From Betaproteobacteria bacterium HGW-Betaproteobacteria-14 (GTDB taxonomy: Bacteria > Pseudomonadota > Gammaproteobacteria > Burkholderiales > Rhodocyclaceae): 33,620 bases of DNA. The DNA is taken from assembly GCA_002840845.1 (NCBI GenBank), contig PHCS01000051.1, positions 1 to 33,620 of the forward strand. The letters run 5' to 3'. The notes beneath the pieces are model-generated. The model searched no databases, was not told the origin of the DNA, and worked only from the letters and a program-made list of their open reading frames with translations. The translations under genes and the position numbers were made by a program. This document shows positions 18,180 to 26,557 of this stretch, piece by piece (within the stretch, counting starts at the first letter, position 1; each line of letters opens with the position of its first letter).

Positions 18180-18506
18180 TCAGGACCAGCCGAAGCGCTG
18201 CCTGGCGTGTTCCGACATCAGGGCCGGGTTCCAGGGCGGATCCCACACCAGTTGCACGTCGACTTCGGCGGCTTCCGGCGCGATGTCGCGAATCGCCTCG
18301 CGTGCATCCTCGGTAATCATGGAACCCATGGGGCAGGCCGGCGTCGTCATGGTCATGGAAACGCACACCCGATTCGGAGCGATCTCGATGCCATACACCA
18401 GGCCCAGGTCGACGACATTCAGGCCCACTTCGGGATCGATGACGCCGCGCAAGGCGGCGCGCACCATTTCCACGCTGGGCATGACGGCTGAAGGATCCGT
18501 TTTCAT
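18180..18506 (-). CDS. DUF59/MIP18-family metal-sulfur cluster assembly factor (PaaD/SufT-like)
   Basis: This 108-residue protein is a DUF59 domain. It has VRAALRGVIDPEVGLNVVDLGLVYG at the start, then SMTMTTPACPMGSMI carrying the conserved cysteine, and a C-terminal VQLVWDPPWNPALMSEHAR segment. Family members act in Fe-S cluster maturation or repair. It is the first gene of the unit divergent from nsrR, with DUF2249 and NnrS-like genes behind it, which suggests protection or repair of Fe-S proteins under nitrosative stress. Confidence 0.9.
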   Translation of the reverse strand: MKTDPSAVMPSVEMVRAALRGVIDPEVGLNVVDLGLVYGIEIAPNRVCVSMTMTTPACPMGSMITEDAREAIRDIAPEAAEVDVQLVWDPPWNPALMSEHARQRFGWS

Positions 18507-18528
18507 GGCTTCCTTATAAGCAGTACCG

Positions 18529-18551
18529 AAGATACATCTTCAATATACCAC
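18529..18551. promoter_or_regulatory. Putative NsrR operator 1
   Basis: AAGATACATCTTCAATATACC closely follows the left half of the known NsrR consensus (AAGATGCATTTAAAATGCATCTT), with a weaker right half. Bases 18529-18540 are also nearly palindromic. The site covers the expected start point and -10 region of the DUF59 promoter. Confidence 0.6.
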
Positions 18552-18570
18552 CGGTTTCGGGGATAATCAA
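18542..18570 (-). promoter_or_regulatory. Sigma70-type promoter for the DUF59-DUF2249-NnrS unit
   Basis: On the minus strand TTGATT (18570-18565) is followed after exactly 17 bp by TATATT (18547-18542). The start point would be near 18535, inside NsrR operator 1, which is a direct repression layout. Confidence 0.6.
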
Positions 18571-18577
18571 CATCCAC

Positions 18578-18599
18578 GATACATCTTTTAATTGCGAGA
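18578..18599. promoter_or_regulatory. Putative NsrR operator 2
   Basis: GATACATCTTTTAATTGC repeats the same half-site GATACATCTT (18578-18587) found at 18531-18540, in direct orientation 47 bp apart. A GATAAT -10-like element at 18562-18567 lies just upstream, so the site would sit around or just downstream of the nsrR transcription start and could mediate autoregulation. Confidence 0.5.
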
Positions 18600-18611
18600 C
18601 CTTGCTGCCCT

Positions 18612-19049
18612 ATGCGGCTGACCACTTACTCCGACTACACCCTGCGCGTGCTGATGTACCTGGGCGTAAGGCGCGGCGAGCTCGTCACCATCGCCGAGAT
18701 CGCCTCGGCCTATGGTATCTCGGAAAATCATCTCATGAAGGTGGTGCATTACCTCGGCCGCCAGGGCTATGTCGAGACGGTGCGCGGCAAGGGCGGTGGC
18801 CTGCGCCTGGTCATGGATCCGGGGAAAATCGGCGTAGGCGAAGTGGTGCGCGGCACCGAGGAGAACCTGGCCTTGGTCGAATGCTTCGATGCGGACCTGA
18901 ACCAGTGCAACATCGAGCCGGCCTGCCTGCTCAAGGGCGTGTTCAAGAAGGCGTCCAACGCCTTCTTCGCGGAACTGGACCGCTACACGCTGGCCGACCT
19001 GCTGCGCCCGGCACCGAGGCTGGCGCGCATCCTGCACCCCGCGAAGTAG
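18612..19049 (+). CDS. nsrR: Rrf2-family NO-sensing repressor, NsrR type
   Basis: This 145-residue DNA-binding protein has the Rrf2 winged helix (MRLTTYSDYTLRVLMYLG, ISENHLMKVVHYLGRQG, VETVRGKGGGLRL). Its Fe-S loop has three cysteines spaced C-x7-C-x5-C in VECFDADLNQCNIEPACLL. The tail FAELDRYTLADLL is typical of NsrR rather than IscR. NsrR is a repressor that loses DNA binding when NO attacks its cluster. The divergent DUF59, DUF2249 and NnrS-like genes and two NsrR-like half-sites in the shared 105-base region agree with this. It ends 11 bases before the convergent livF stop. Confidence 0.88.
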   Translation: MRLTTYSDYTLRVLMYLGVRRGELVTIAEIASAYGISENHLMKVVHYLGRQGYVETVRGKGGGLRLVMDPGKIGVGEVVRGTEENLALVECFDADLNQCNIEPACLLKGVFKKASNAFFAELDRYTLADLLRPAPRLARILHPAK

Positions 19050-19057
19050 GCTTCGCG
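19040..19057. other. Small hairpin at the nsrR 3' end
   Basis: CGCGAAG (19040-19046) and CTTCGCG (19051-19057) form a 7-bp stem with loop TAGG, which includes the nsrR stop. There is no T-tract. The second arm is part of a 12-bp direct repeat TAGGCTTCGCGC (19047-19058 and 19074-19085). It might slow read-through between the convergent nsrR and livF genes. Confidence 0.3.
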
Positions 19058-19060
19058 CGC

Positions 19061-19776
<716 letters not shown>

Positions 19777-19780
<4 letters not shown>

Positions 19781-20547
19781 GCAACCGTTCCGCCCAGATA
19801 GGCCTCAATAACCTTAGCGTCACGCTGCACCTCGGCAGGAACGCCTTCGGCGATCTTTTCGCCATAGTCGAGCACGGCAACGCGATCACACAGCCCCATC
19901 ACGAGCTTCACGTCATGCTCGATGAGGAGGATGGTGTGGCCGTCTTCGCGCAAGGCATCGATCAGCTTCTTCAGCGACTCGGTTTCCGTCGCGTTCATGC
20001 CGGCCGCCGGTTCGTCCAGCGCCAGCAGCTTCGGCTCGGTGGCCAGCGCACGAGCAATCTCCAGCCGGCGCTGATCGCCGTAGGCCAGGTGACGTGCAAG
20101 GATGTTGCTGTGCCGATGAATGCCGACATACTTGAGCAGTTCGTGCGCGCGTTGCGCGATGGCGTCTTCTTCCTCCCGCGTACTGCGGTCGCGCAGGATG
20201 GCGCCGAAGACGCCGGCGCGGGTGCGTAGGTGCCGGCCTACCATGACGTTCTCCAGCGCCGTCATGCTGCTGAAAAGTCGGATGTTCTGAAAGGTGCGTG
20301 CGATGCCTGCCGCAGCAACCTGGTGCGGCGCGCTGATCCTAAGCGGCGCGCCGTCGAAGATGAATTGTCCCTGATCCGCCGAATACAAGCCGGTGAGGAC
20401 ATTGAAAAAGGTGGTCTTGCCGGCACCGTTGGGGCCGATCAGGCCATATATTTCGCCGCTCCGGATGGAGAGCGATACTGCGTTCAGCGCCCGCACGCCG
20501 CCAAAGCGTTTCGAGATGCCTTGCGCCTCGAGCAGGATTTCACTCAT
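19777..20547 (-). CDS. livG: Branched-chain amino acid ABC transporter ATP-binding protein LivG
   Basis: LivG is the second ATPase of the importer. The 256-residue protein has Walker A LIGPNGAGKTTFFNVLTGLY, the LivG-type AGIARTFQNIRLFSSMTALENVMVG segment, a shortened signature region LAYGDQRRLEIARAL and Walker B LLALDEPAAGMN. It overlaps livM upstream (8 bases) and livF downstream (4 bases), so the ATPases are translationally coupled. Confidence 0.96.
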
Positions 20548-21613
20548 GAGTGGCGCCCCCGGCGAATTCCTGCCTGTGGCGGCTTTCCGGCCAGAGGCCG
20601 GCGGGGCGGAAGCGCATGGTGAGCACGAGCGCGGCGCCGAAGATCAGCATGCGCAGCACCTCAGGGTCGACCAGCATCTGGCCGAAGAGCGCCTGTTGCG
20701 CCGGCTCCACGGTGTAGCGCAGCAGTTCCGGCACGAAGGAGAGCAGCAGGGCGCCAGCGATCACGCCCCAGACATTGCCCATGCCGCCGAGCACCACCAT
20801 CGACAACACCATGATGGACTCATGCAGGATGAAGCTCTCCGGGCTGACGAATCCCTGTATGGCGGAGAACATGCCGCCCGCGATGCCGCCGAAGGAGGCG
20901 CCCATGGCAAAGGCGAGCAGCTTGACGTTGCGGGTGTTGATGCCGCAGGCCTTGGCAGCAATCTCGTCCTCGCGGATGGCGACCCAGGCGCGGCCGATGC
21001 GCGACTTCTGCAGGCGCAGGTTGATGGCGATGACGGCCAGCAGGATGAGCAGCAGGATGTAGTAGTACTTGGCCGGTCCGGTAAACAGAATGCCCAGCCA
21101 GGTGTCGCTGTTGTAAAACTCCAGGTTGCCAATCTGGAAGGGGTCGATGCGGGTGATGCCCTTCGGGCCGTTCGTGATGTTGAACGGGGAGGACAGGTTG
21201 TTGATCAGGATGCGCACGATCTCGCCGAATCCGAGTGTGACGATGGCCAGGTAATCGCCGCGCAGGCGCAGCGTCGGCGCGCCGAGCAGTGCGCCGGCGA
21301 CGCAGGCGAAGAAGGCGCCGATGGGCAGGATGACCCAGAAAGGCAGGTGCAAGCCGAAATGCGGCGATGCCAGCAGGGCGTAGACGTAGGCGCCGACGGC
21401 GTAGAACGCGATGTAGCCGAGGTCGAGCAGCCCGGCGAAGCCGACGACGATATTCAGTCCCAGCGCCAGGAAGATGAAGAGGATGGCCAGGTTGGTGATG
21501 CGCACCCACGCCGTGCCGACCATCGTGAGCACCAGCGGCAGCGCGATGAGGGCGATGGCCACCAGCGCCACGCCGCACCAGTAGAGGGCTGGTTGCTTGT
21601 CTCGAAATTTCAT
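20540..21613 (-). CDS. livM: Branched-chain amino acid ABC transporter permease LivM
   Basis: LivM is an inner-membrane permease subunit. The 357-residue protein has 8-10 hydrophobic helices and the family core LNIVVGFAGLLDLGYIAFYAVGAY, GAPTLRLRGDYLAIVTLGFGEI, and the EAA-like loop RAWVAIREDEIAAKACGINT, which contacts the ATPases. The ATG at 21613 overlaps the livH stop as TGATG. In-frame starts further upstream lie inside livH. Confidence 0.95.
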   Translation of the reverse strand: MKFRDKQPALYWCGVALVAIALIALPLVLTMVGTAWVRITNLAILFIFLALGLNIVVGFAGLLDLGYIAFYAVGAYVYALLASPHFGLHLPFWVILPIGAFFACVAGALLGAPTLRLRGDYLAIVTLGFGEIVRILINNLSSPFNITNGPKGITRIDPFQIGNLEFYNSDTWLGILFTGPAKYYYILLLILLAVIAINLRLQKSRIGRAWVAIREDEIAAKACGINTRNVKLLAFAMGASFGGIAGGMFSAIQGFVSPESFILHESIMVLSMVVLGGMGNVWGVIAGALLLSFVPELLRYTVEPAQQALFGQMLVDPEVLRMLIFGAALVLTMRFRPAGLWPESRHRQEFAGGATHE

Positions 21614-22605
21614 CACGCCCGCTCCGATACGCGTTCGCCGAGCAGGCCGGAGGGCCTGAACACCAGCACCGCAATCAGCACCAGGAAGGCGAACACGTCC
21701 TGGTAATTGCTGCCCATCAGGATGAGGTGGCCGTCTGCAGCGCAGCGTTCTGCGACGGCTTCCTTCATGAGCGGCCATTTGCAAATATCGGTCAGATCGC
21801 CGATATAGCCCGCGCCGAGGGCCTCTACGAGGCCGAGCAGGATGCCGCCGAGCATGGCACCGGCGAGGTTGCCGATGCCGCCCAGCACCGCCGCCGAGAA
21901 GGCCTTCAAGCCCAACATGAAGCCCATCGTGTAATGCGTGATGCCGTAGTAGGTGCCGACCATGACGCCCGCCACAGCCGCCAGGGCCGCGGCGATGACG
22001 AAGGTGGCGGCGATGACGCGATTGGCGTCAACGCCCATCAAGCTGGCGACATGCACGTTTTCCGCGGTGGCCCGGATGGCAATGCCGAAACGCGTCCGAT
22101 AGACGAACCAGGTCAGCGCGGCCATCAAAACCACGGAAAGCAGAATGATCGCGATCTGCACCCCCGTGATGGCCGCGCCGCCGATGGTGAACACCGGGTT
22201 GTCGACAATCTGCGGAAAGGCCATCGGATTGCGGCTCCACACCAGCAGCGCCAGGTGCTGCAGGATGATGGACATGCCGATGGCCGTGATGAGGGGCGCC
22301 AGTCGCGGGGCGTGGCGCAGGGGTCGATAGGCGATGCGCTCAAGCAGATAACCGATGGCCATGCAGGCCGGAATCGCCGCGGCGACGCCGGCCAGGAGGA
22401 TGGCCGCGGGCGGCAGCGGCGCGGCGGTCCCGGCGAGCGCGGTGATCACCGAGAAGGCGACCATGGCGCCGATCATCACCACCTCGCCATGCGCGAAGTT
22501 GATCAATTGGATGACGCCGTAGACCATCGTGTAGCCGAGCGCAACCAGGGCATACACGCTGCCGGTAGTGAGCCCGTTGATGATTTGCTGAATGAATATT
22601 TCCAC
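21613..22605 (-). CDS. livH: Branched-chain amino acid ABC transporter permease LivH
   Basis: LivH is the partner permease. The 330-residue protein begins MEIFIQQIINGLTTGSVYALVALGYTMVYG, the usual start. It continues with VIQLINFAHGEVVMIGA, RATAENVHVASLMGVDANRVI (the ATPase-contact loop) and GGIGNLAGAMLGGILLGL. An unusual stretch near residues 265-300, containing DICKWPLMKEAVAERCAADGHLILMGSNY, lengthens the last periplasmic loop relative to LivH proteins I know. A hairpin separates it from livK. Confidence 0.95.
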   Translation of the reverse strand: MEIFIQQIINGLTTGSVYALVALGYTMVYGVIQLINFAHGEVVMIGAMVAFSVITALAGTAAPLPPAAILLAGVAAAIPACMAIGYLLERIAYRPLRHAPRLAPLITAIGMSIILQHLALLVWSRNPMAFPQIVDNPVFTIGGAAITGVQIAIILLSVVLMAALTWFVYRTRFGIAIRATAENVHVASLMGVDANRVIAATFVIAAALAAVAGVMVGTYYGITHYTMGFMLGLKAFSAAVLGGIGNLAGAMLGGILLGLVEALGAGYIGDLTDICKWPLMKEAVAERCAADGHLILMGSNYQDVFAFLVLIAVLVFRPSGLLGERVSERA

Positions 22606-22621
22606 GGCCTGCTCCTATGGA

Positions 22622-22648
22622 GAAACGGCACCCTGGGGGTGCCGTTTC
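22622..22648 (-). terminator. Perfect 11-bp hairpin between livK and livH
   Basis: GAAACGGCACC (22622-22632) and GGTGCCGTTTC (22638-22648) are exact inverted repeats with a 5-base loop. The hairpin lies 31 bases after the livK stop and 17 before the livH start, with no long T-tract. It probably stabilises the livK message or causes partial termination, so that the binding protein is made in excess of the membrane subunits. Confidence 0.65.
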
Positions 22649-22679
22649 GATCGCTTCAGGATGATGATACAGGCTTAGG

Positions 22680-23981
22680 CTATTTCTTTTCCGTCGGAGC
22701 GCTTTCCATCCCGCCCATTGCGGCAGGTTGAGCGGCCTGCTGCGCAGCAGGCTGCGACGCGGCGCCGGCGGCTGTGTACTCGTCGACCGTCATCGACTTG
22801 CCGCCCTTGATGATGGCGATCGGCGTGATCTTGCCTTCCTTCATGGTGAAGATCGTCATCTCGGCGTCCTTGCGGTCGCCCTTCTCGTCGAACTGGATGT
22901 TGCCGCTGGCGCCGTCATGGCTGATTGTCGCCAGCGCCGGCAGGTACTTTGCGGGCTCGGCGGAATCCGCCTTCTTCATGGCGGCGATGAGCAGATGCGT
23001 GGCGTCGTAGGTGAAGGGCGCATAGAGGATCGGGTCTATCTTGAAGGCGGCCTTGTAGCCATCGAGGAACTTCTTGCCCGCCGCCTGCACCGGAATGCCT
23101 GCCTGAGAGCAGACCATGCCTTCCGCGGCCGCTCCAGCGAGTTCCGCCATCTTGTCGGTGCAGCCGCCGTCGCCGAAGGAGAAGGTCGCGCCGATCTTCA
23201 GCTCGCGCGCCTGCTTCAGCAGCGGTCCGCCGGTGGCATCCATGCCGCCGTAGAACACCACGTCCGGCTTCTTGCCTTTGATCTTGGTGAGCACGGCCTT
23301 CCAGTCGATCGTCTTGTCGGTGCCCTTCTCGCGCGGCAGAACAGTGACGCCGGCCGCCTTGAGCTTCTTCTCGACCTCATTGGCGAGGCCCTCGCCGTAG
23401 GGCGTGGCGTCGTCGATGACCGCCGCGGTCTTCGGCTTGAACTGGCCGGCGAGGTAGTCGGCAACGGCGGGACCCTGCTGGTCGTCGCGGCCGACGACGC
23501 GGAAGACGTACTTGAAGCCTTGTTCCGTCAGGTCCGGGTTGGTGGCGGAGCCGGAAATCATCGGAATGCCGGCCTGGTTGTAGATGGACGAGGCGGGGAT
23601 GGTCGTGCCCGAGTTGAGGTGGCCGACCACGCCGACCACCTTGGCGTCGACCAACTTCTGTGCGACGGTATTGCCGATCTTCGGGTCGGCCTGGTCGTCT
23701 TCGCGCACCAGCTCGAAAGTGACTTTCTGGCCGCCCAGGGTGATGCCGGCCGCATTGGCCTCCTCGATGGCGAGCAGTGCACCGTTCTCGTTGTCCTTGC
23801 CGAGGTGCGCGATGCCGCCGGTGAGCGGGCCGACATGGCCGATCTTGACGACCATCGGCGCAGGTGGCGCGGCTGGCGCCTGGGGCGCGGCAGCCTGTTG
23901 TTTTGGTGCTTCCTTGCCGCAGCCGAAGGCGACGAAGGCAGATGCGACGGCGAGGGCGATGGTCTTGGCGGTGAATCGCAT
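22680..23981 (-). CDS. livK: Branched-chain amino acid ABC transporter substrate-binding lipoprotein LivK-like
   Basis: This 433-residue type 1 periplasmic binding protein is expected to capture the amino acid for LivHMGF. The N-terminus is a lipoprotein signal peptide ending in the lipobox AFGC near residue 21, so it is probably membrane-anchored. The fold core follows: KIGHVGPLTGGIAHLGKDNE, VGVVGHLNSGTTIPASSIYN, DDATPYGEGLANEVEKKLK and VFYGGMDATGGPLLKQAREL. Ala/Pro/Gln-rich linkers occur after the lipobox and in the last ~30 residues. CTGGAGA precedes the ATG. The substrate cannot be fixed from sequence, since LivK-like proteins also bind other amides and aromatic acids. Confidence 0.92.
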   Translation of the reverse strand: MRFTAKTIALAVASAFVAFGCGKEAPKQQAAAPQAPAAPPAPMVVKIGHVGPLTGGIAHLGKDNENGALLAIEEANAAGITLGGQKVTFELVREDDQADPKIGNTVAQKLVDAKVVGVVGHLNSGTTIPASSIYNQAGIPMISGSATNPDLTEQGFKYVFRVVGRDDQQGPAVADYLAGQFKPKTAAVIDDATPYGEGLANEVEKKLKAAGVTVLPREKGTDKTIDWKAVLTKIKGKKPDVVFYGGMDATGGPLLKQARELKIGATFSFGDGGCTDKMAELAGAAAEGMVCSQAGIPVQAAGKKFLDGYKAAFKIDPILYAPFTYDATHLLIAAMKKADSAEPAKYLPALATISHDGASGNIQFDEKGDRKDAEMTIFTMKEGKITPIAIIKGGKSMTVDEYTAAGAASQPAAQQAAQPAAMGGMESAPTEKK

Positions 23982-24034
23982 GGGCGGTGTCTCCAGGAAA
24001 AGTGACTTGTTATTCTGGCAAGGCGTGCGCGGGA

Positions 24035-24063
24035 ATTGTGCTGCCCGACCCCGGCGATGTCAA
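24035..24063 (-). promoter_or_regulatory. livK: Sigma70 promoter for the liv operon
   Basis: On the minus strand a perfect TTGACA (24063-24058) is followed after exactly 17 bp by CACAAT (24040-24035). Transcription would start near 24028, about 47 bases before livK. The -35 box touches the T-tract of the preceding cytochrome terminator. Confidence 0.7.
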
Positions 24064-24091
24064 TAAAAAAGCCAGCCCGCGGGCTGGCTTT
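24062..24091 (-). terminator. Rho-independent terminator of the cytochrome c gene
   Basis: AAAGCCAGCCCG/CGGGCTGGCTTT (24068-24091) is a perfect 12-bp palindrome. On the minus strand it is followed by a T-run (24067-24062). It lies 20 bases after the cytochrome stop. Confidence 0.9.
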
Positions 24092-24111
24092 GGGTCGAGC
24101 AAGAAAACTGC

Positions 24112-24423
24112 TTACTTGGTCGCGAGAACCCAGGCGACGAGTTTCTTGATGTCGGCGTCGGAGACAGCCGGGTTCGGCGGCATCGGCACCGTACCCCAGA
24201 CGCCCGAGCCGCCCTTCTTCACTTTCGCTTCCAGCGTGGCGGCTGCGCCTGCATTGCCGGCATATTTCTTGGCGACATCCTTGTAGGAGGGGCCAACGAC
24301 TTTCTTGTCAACGGCGTGGCAGCTCATGCAGTTCTTGGCTTTCGCCAGGGCTTCGTCGGCGGAGGCCTGACCGGCGATCATCAGGCCGGCACCAGCGAGC
24401 AGCAGGGTCTTGATCAGTTTCAT
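24112..24423 (-). CDS. Small class I cytochrome c (c551/c552 type)
   Basis: This 103-residue periplasmic monoheme cytochrome starts with a signal peptide (MKLIKTLLLAGAGLMIAGQASA, cleavage before DEALAK). The heme site CMSCH is near residue 32, and the likely axial methionine lies in WGTVPMPPNPAV. The mature size (~81 residues) and PMPPN loop match the cytochrome c551/c8 group, soluble electron carriers to terminal oxidases or nitrite reductase. AGAGGA stands 9 bases before the ATG. It follows the DUF255 gene by 45 bases and ends in a strong terminator. Confidence 0.95.
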   Translation of the reverse strand: MKLIKTLLLAGAGLMIAGQASADEALAKAKNCMSCHAVDKKVVGPSYKDVAKKYAGNAGAAATLEAKVKKGGSGVWGTVPMPPNPAVSDADIKKLVAWVLATK

Positions 24424-24468
24424 TTCTTTATTTCCTCTTTGGCGTGATTGGAAAAATGCGCCGCTACT

Positions 24469-26487
24469 CTAAATCAATTCCGGGGTCTTGCAAACCCGTT
24501 CCAGGCAAGAGTAGTCATCGATCGGCTCAAGACATTTAACGCCCGAGCAGACCCATGCGTTGACGCGATCTTTCAACGGCTTGTCGAGCGCGGCAGGCAC
24601 CGTGCCCTCCATGTCGTCCGGCAGCGCAAGCATCAGCACCCAGGGCCAATCATGCGCTGTGTTTTTTCTTTGCCAGTCAGCGAGTTGGACGCGAGGGCCA
24701 CGTAAAACCATGATGGTGGGAGGGGTGACTGCTTCCTCCAGCGCCATGAGCAGGGTGGCAAATCCGCCTGGCTGGCGCGCCATGTCCGCGTAGTACGAGC
24801 GCAGGGTGCGTTCCGCCGCCGCGAGATAGCGTGCTTCGCCCGTCACGTGCCCCAGCCGTTGCAGGGCGTAAGCGGCGACGCCGTTGCCCGAGGGCGTAGC
24901 GTTGTCGTGGCCGGTCTTGACGCGGTGGATTAGTGCCTCGTGATCGTGGCTGGTGAAGAAGAAGCCGCCTGCAGCATCCTCGAAATGGGCCAGCAGGGCA
25001 TCGCCGAGCGCTTTGCCGAAGGCCAGCAGGCCGGCATCGAATTCCGCCTGCAGCAGTTCCAGCACGGCCTTGAGCAGATAGGCGTAATCGTCGAGATAGG
25101 CGTTCAGGTGGGCGTGGCCGTCCTTGCAGGTCGCCAGCAGGCGGCCGTTCTTCCACAAATCCTGCCTGATGAAATCCAGCGCGCGGCGTGCCGAGGCGAG
25201 CCAGTCGTCGCGCCCGAAGACGCGGCCGGCGTGGGCCATGCCCTCGATCATGAGGGCGTTCCAGCTTGTCAGGATCTTGTCGTCGCGTCCCGGGCGGATG
25301 CGCTTCCCGCGTGCTGCGAATAGTTTTTCCTTTGCCGAAATCAGCAGGCCCTCGCATTCAGCGACCGACCGTCCCAGCGCTGCGGCGACGTCGGCGAGCG
25401 GCCGCGCCACCAGCAGATGCCAGTGGCGTCCTTCGAAATTGGCCGGCTGGTCAAGACCGTAATGCGCTGCGACAACCGCATATTCCGCCGCCGTGGTGTG
25501 GCGGCTGACTTCTGCCGGCGACCACACGTAGAACTTGCCTTCCTCGTGCTCGGAGTCGGCATCCAGGGCAGAGTAATAACCGCCCTCCGGCGCCTGCATT
25601 TCGCGCATGACCCAGCCGGCGGTTTCGACTGCAACGCGCTTGAAGAGCGGATCAGCTGTTGCCCGCCAGGCATCGGCATACAGGCGCAGCAGCGGCCCGT
25701 TGTCGTAGAGCATTTTCTCGAAATGCGGGATCGCCCAGCGCTCGTCCACGCTGTAGCGGCAAAAGCCGCCGCCTAGCTGGTCGTAAAGACCACCTTGCGC
25801 CATGCAACGCAGGGTGTGCAGGGCCATCTCGCCGCAGCGCACATCGCCCGCAGCCGCATGGCGGCGCAGCAGCAGTTCCAGGTCAGCCGGATGGGGGAAC
25901 TTCGGCGCACCGCCGAAGCCGCCGAAGTCCGCATCGTAGACCTGTGCGGCGCGCTCAACGGCAAGCTGCAGGGGTGCGGCGGTGAGTTCATCGACAGGCG
26001 GCTTGAGCAATTCGGCGTTCTGCTGCTCGATGTCGCCGCGGCGCTCGCGCCAGGCTTCTGCCACGCGCTCGCACAAGTCGGGGAAGCCGGCCAGGCCGTA
26101 GCGCGGCGCCTTGGGAAAATACGTGCCACCGAAGAAGGGCGCGCCTTCAGGCGTGAGGAACATGGTGAGTGGCCAGCCGCCCGCCCGCCCGGTCAGCATC
26201 TGGTGGGCGGTCTGGTAGATCTGATCAAGGTCGGGCCGCTCCTCGCGGTCTACCTTGATGTTCACGAACAGTCGGTTCATCACTGCTGCGACTTCGGCAT
26301 CCTCGAAGGATTCATGGGCCATGACATGGCACCAGTGGCAGGCGGAATAGCCGATAGAAAGCAGAATGGGCTTGCCTTCCTGTTCGGCCAGGGTGAGCGC
26401 TTCCTTACCCCAAGGACGCCAATCCACGGGGTTTTCTGCGTGTTGCTGAAGATAGGGCGAAGTTTCGCCGGCCAAAAGGTTGGGCAT
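24469..26487 (-). CDS. yyaL: DUF255 thioredoxin-fold / six-hairpin glycosidase-like protein (YyaL family)
   Basis: This 672-residue protein is of the YyaL/SPATA20 family. Residues about 1-165 are a thioredoxin-like DUF255 domain with [19 protein letters not shown] and the active-site-like [18 protein letters not shown], then [14 protein letters not shown] and [11 protein letters not shown]. The rest is an (alpha/alpha) barrel with [34 protein letters not shown] and [14 protein letters not shown]. No signal peptide is seen, so it is probably cytoplasmic. The function of the family is not established. It lies 70 bases downstream of the cysteine-rich exported gene on the same strand. Confidence 0.93.
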   Translation of the reverse strand: MPNLLAGETSPYLQQHAENPVDWRPWGKEALTLAEQEGKPILLSIGYSACHWCHVMAHESFEDAEVAAVMNRLFVNIKVDREERPDLDQIYQTAHQMLTGRAGGWPLTMFLTPEGAPFFGGTYFPKAPRYGLAGFPDLCERVAEAWRERRGDIEQQNAELLKPPVDELTAAPLQLAVERAAQVYDADFGGFGGAPKFPHPADLELLLRRHAAAGDVRCGEMALHTLRCMAQGGLYDQLGGGFCRYSVDERWAIPHFEKMLYDNGPLLRLYADAWRATADPLFKRVAVETAGWVMREMQAPEGGYYSALDADSEHEEGKFYVWSPAEVSRHTTAAEYAVVAAHYGLDQPANFEGRHWHLLVARPLADVAAALGRSVAECEGLLISAKEKLFAARGKRIRPGRDDKILTSWNALMIEGMAHAGRVFGRDDWLASARRALDFIRQDLWKNGRLLATCKDGHAHLNAYLDDYAYLLKAVLELLQAEFDAGLLAFGKALGDALLAHFEDAAGGFFFTSHDHEALIHRVKTGHDNATPSGNGVAAYALQRLGHVTGEARYLAAAERTLRSYYADMARQPGGFATLLMALEEAVTPPTIMVLRGPRVQLADWQRKNTAHDWPWVLMLALPDDMEGTVPAALDKPLKDRVNAWVCSGVKCLEPIDDYSCLERVCKTPELI

Positions 26488-26557
26488 GGGCCGAGTTTAG
26501 CCGGCGACGACTTAAAAGTCGATTAAAACCGTCAACTATTCACCCTGGCCGTCAGGG

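Noticed and set aside
17896-18366. Longer in-frame start for the DUF2249 gene
   Set aside because: The extra residues overlap the DUF59 gene and do not resemble the family, while ATG 18138 has a ribosome binding site.
20393-21706. 437-codon plus-strand frame opposite livM
   Set aside because: Low-complexity His/Asp/Gln/Glu-rich translation antisense to a clear permease gene, typical of GC-skewed shadows.
22728-24005. 425-codon plus-strand frame opposite livK
   Set aside because: It is the mirror of a well-supported lipoprotein gene in GC-rich DNA; the translation is Arg/Asp/Val-rich and has no recognisable motif.
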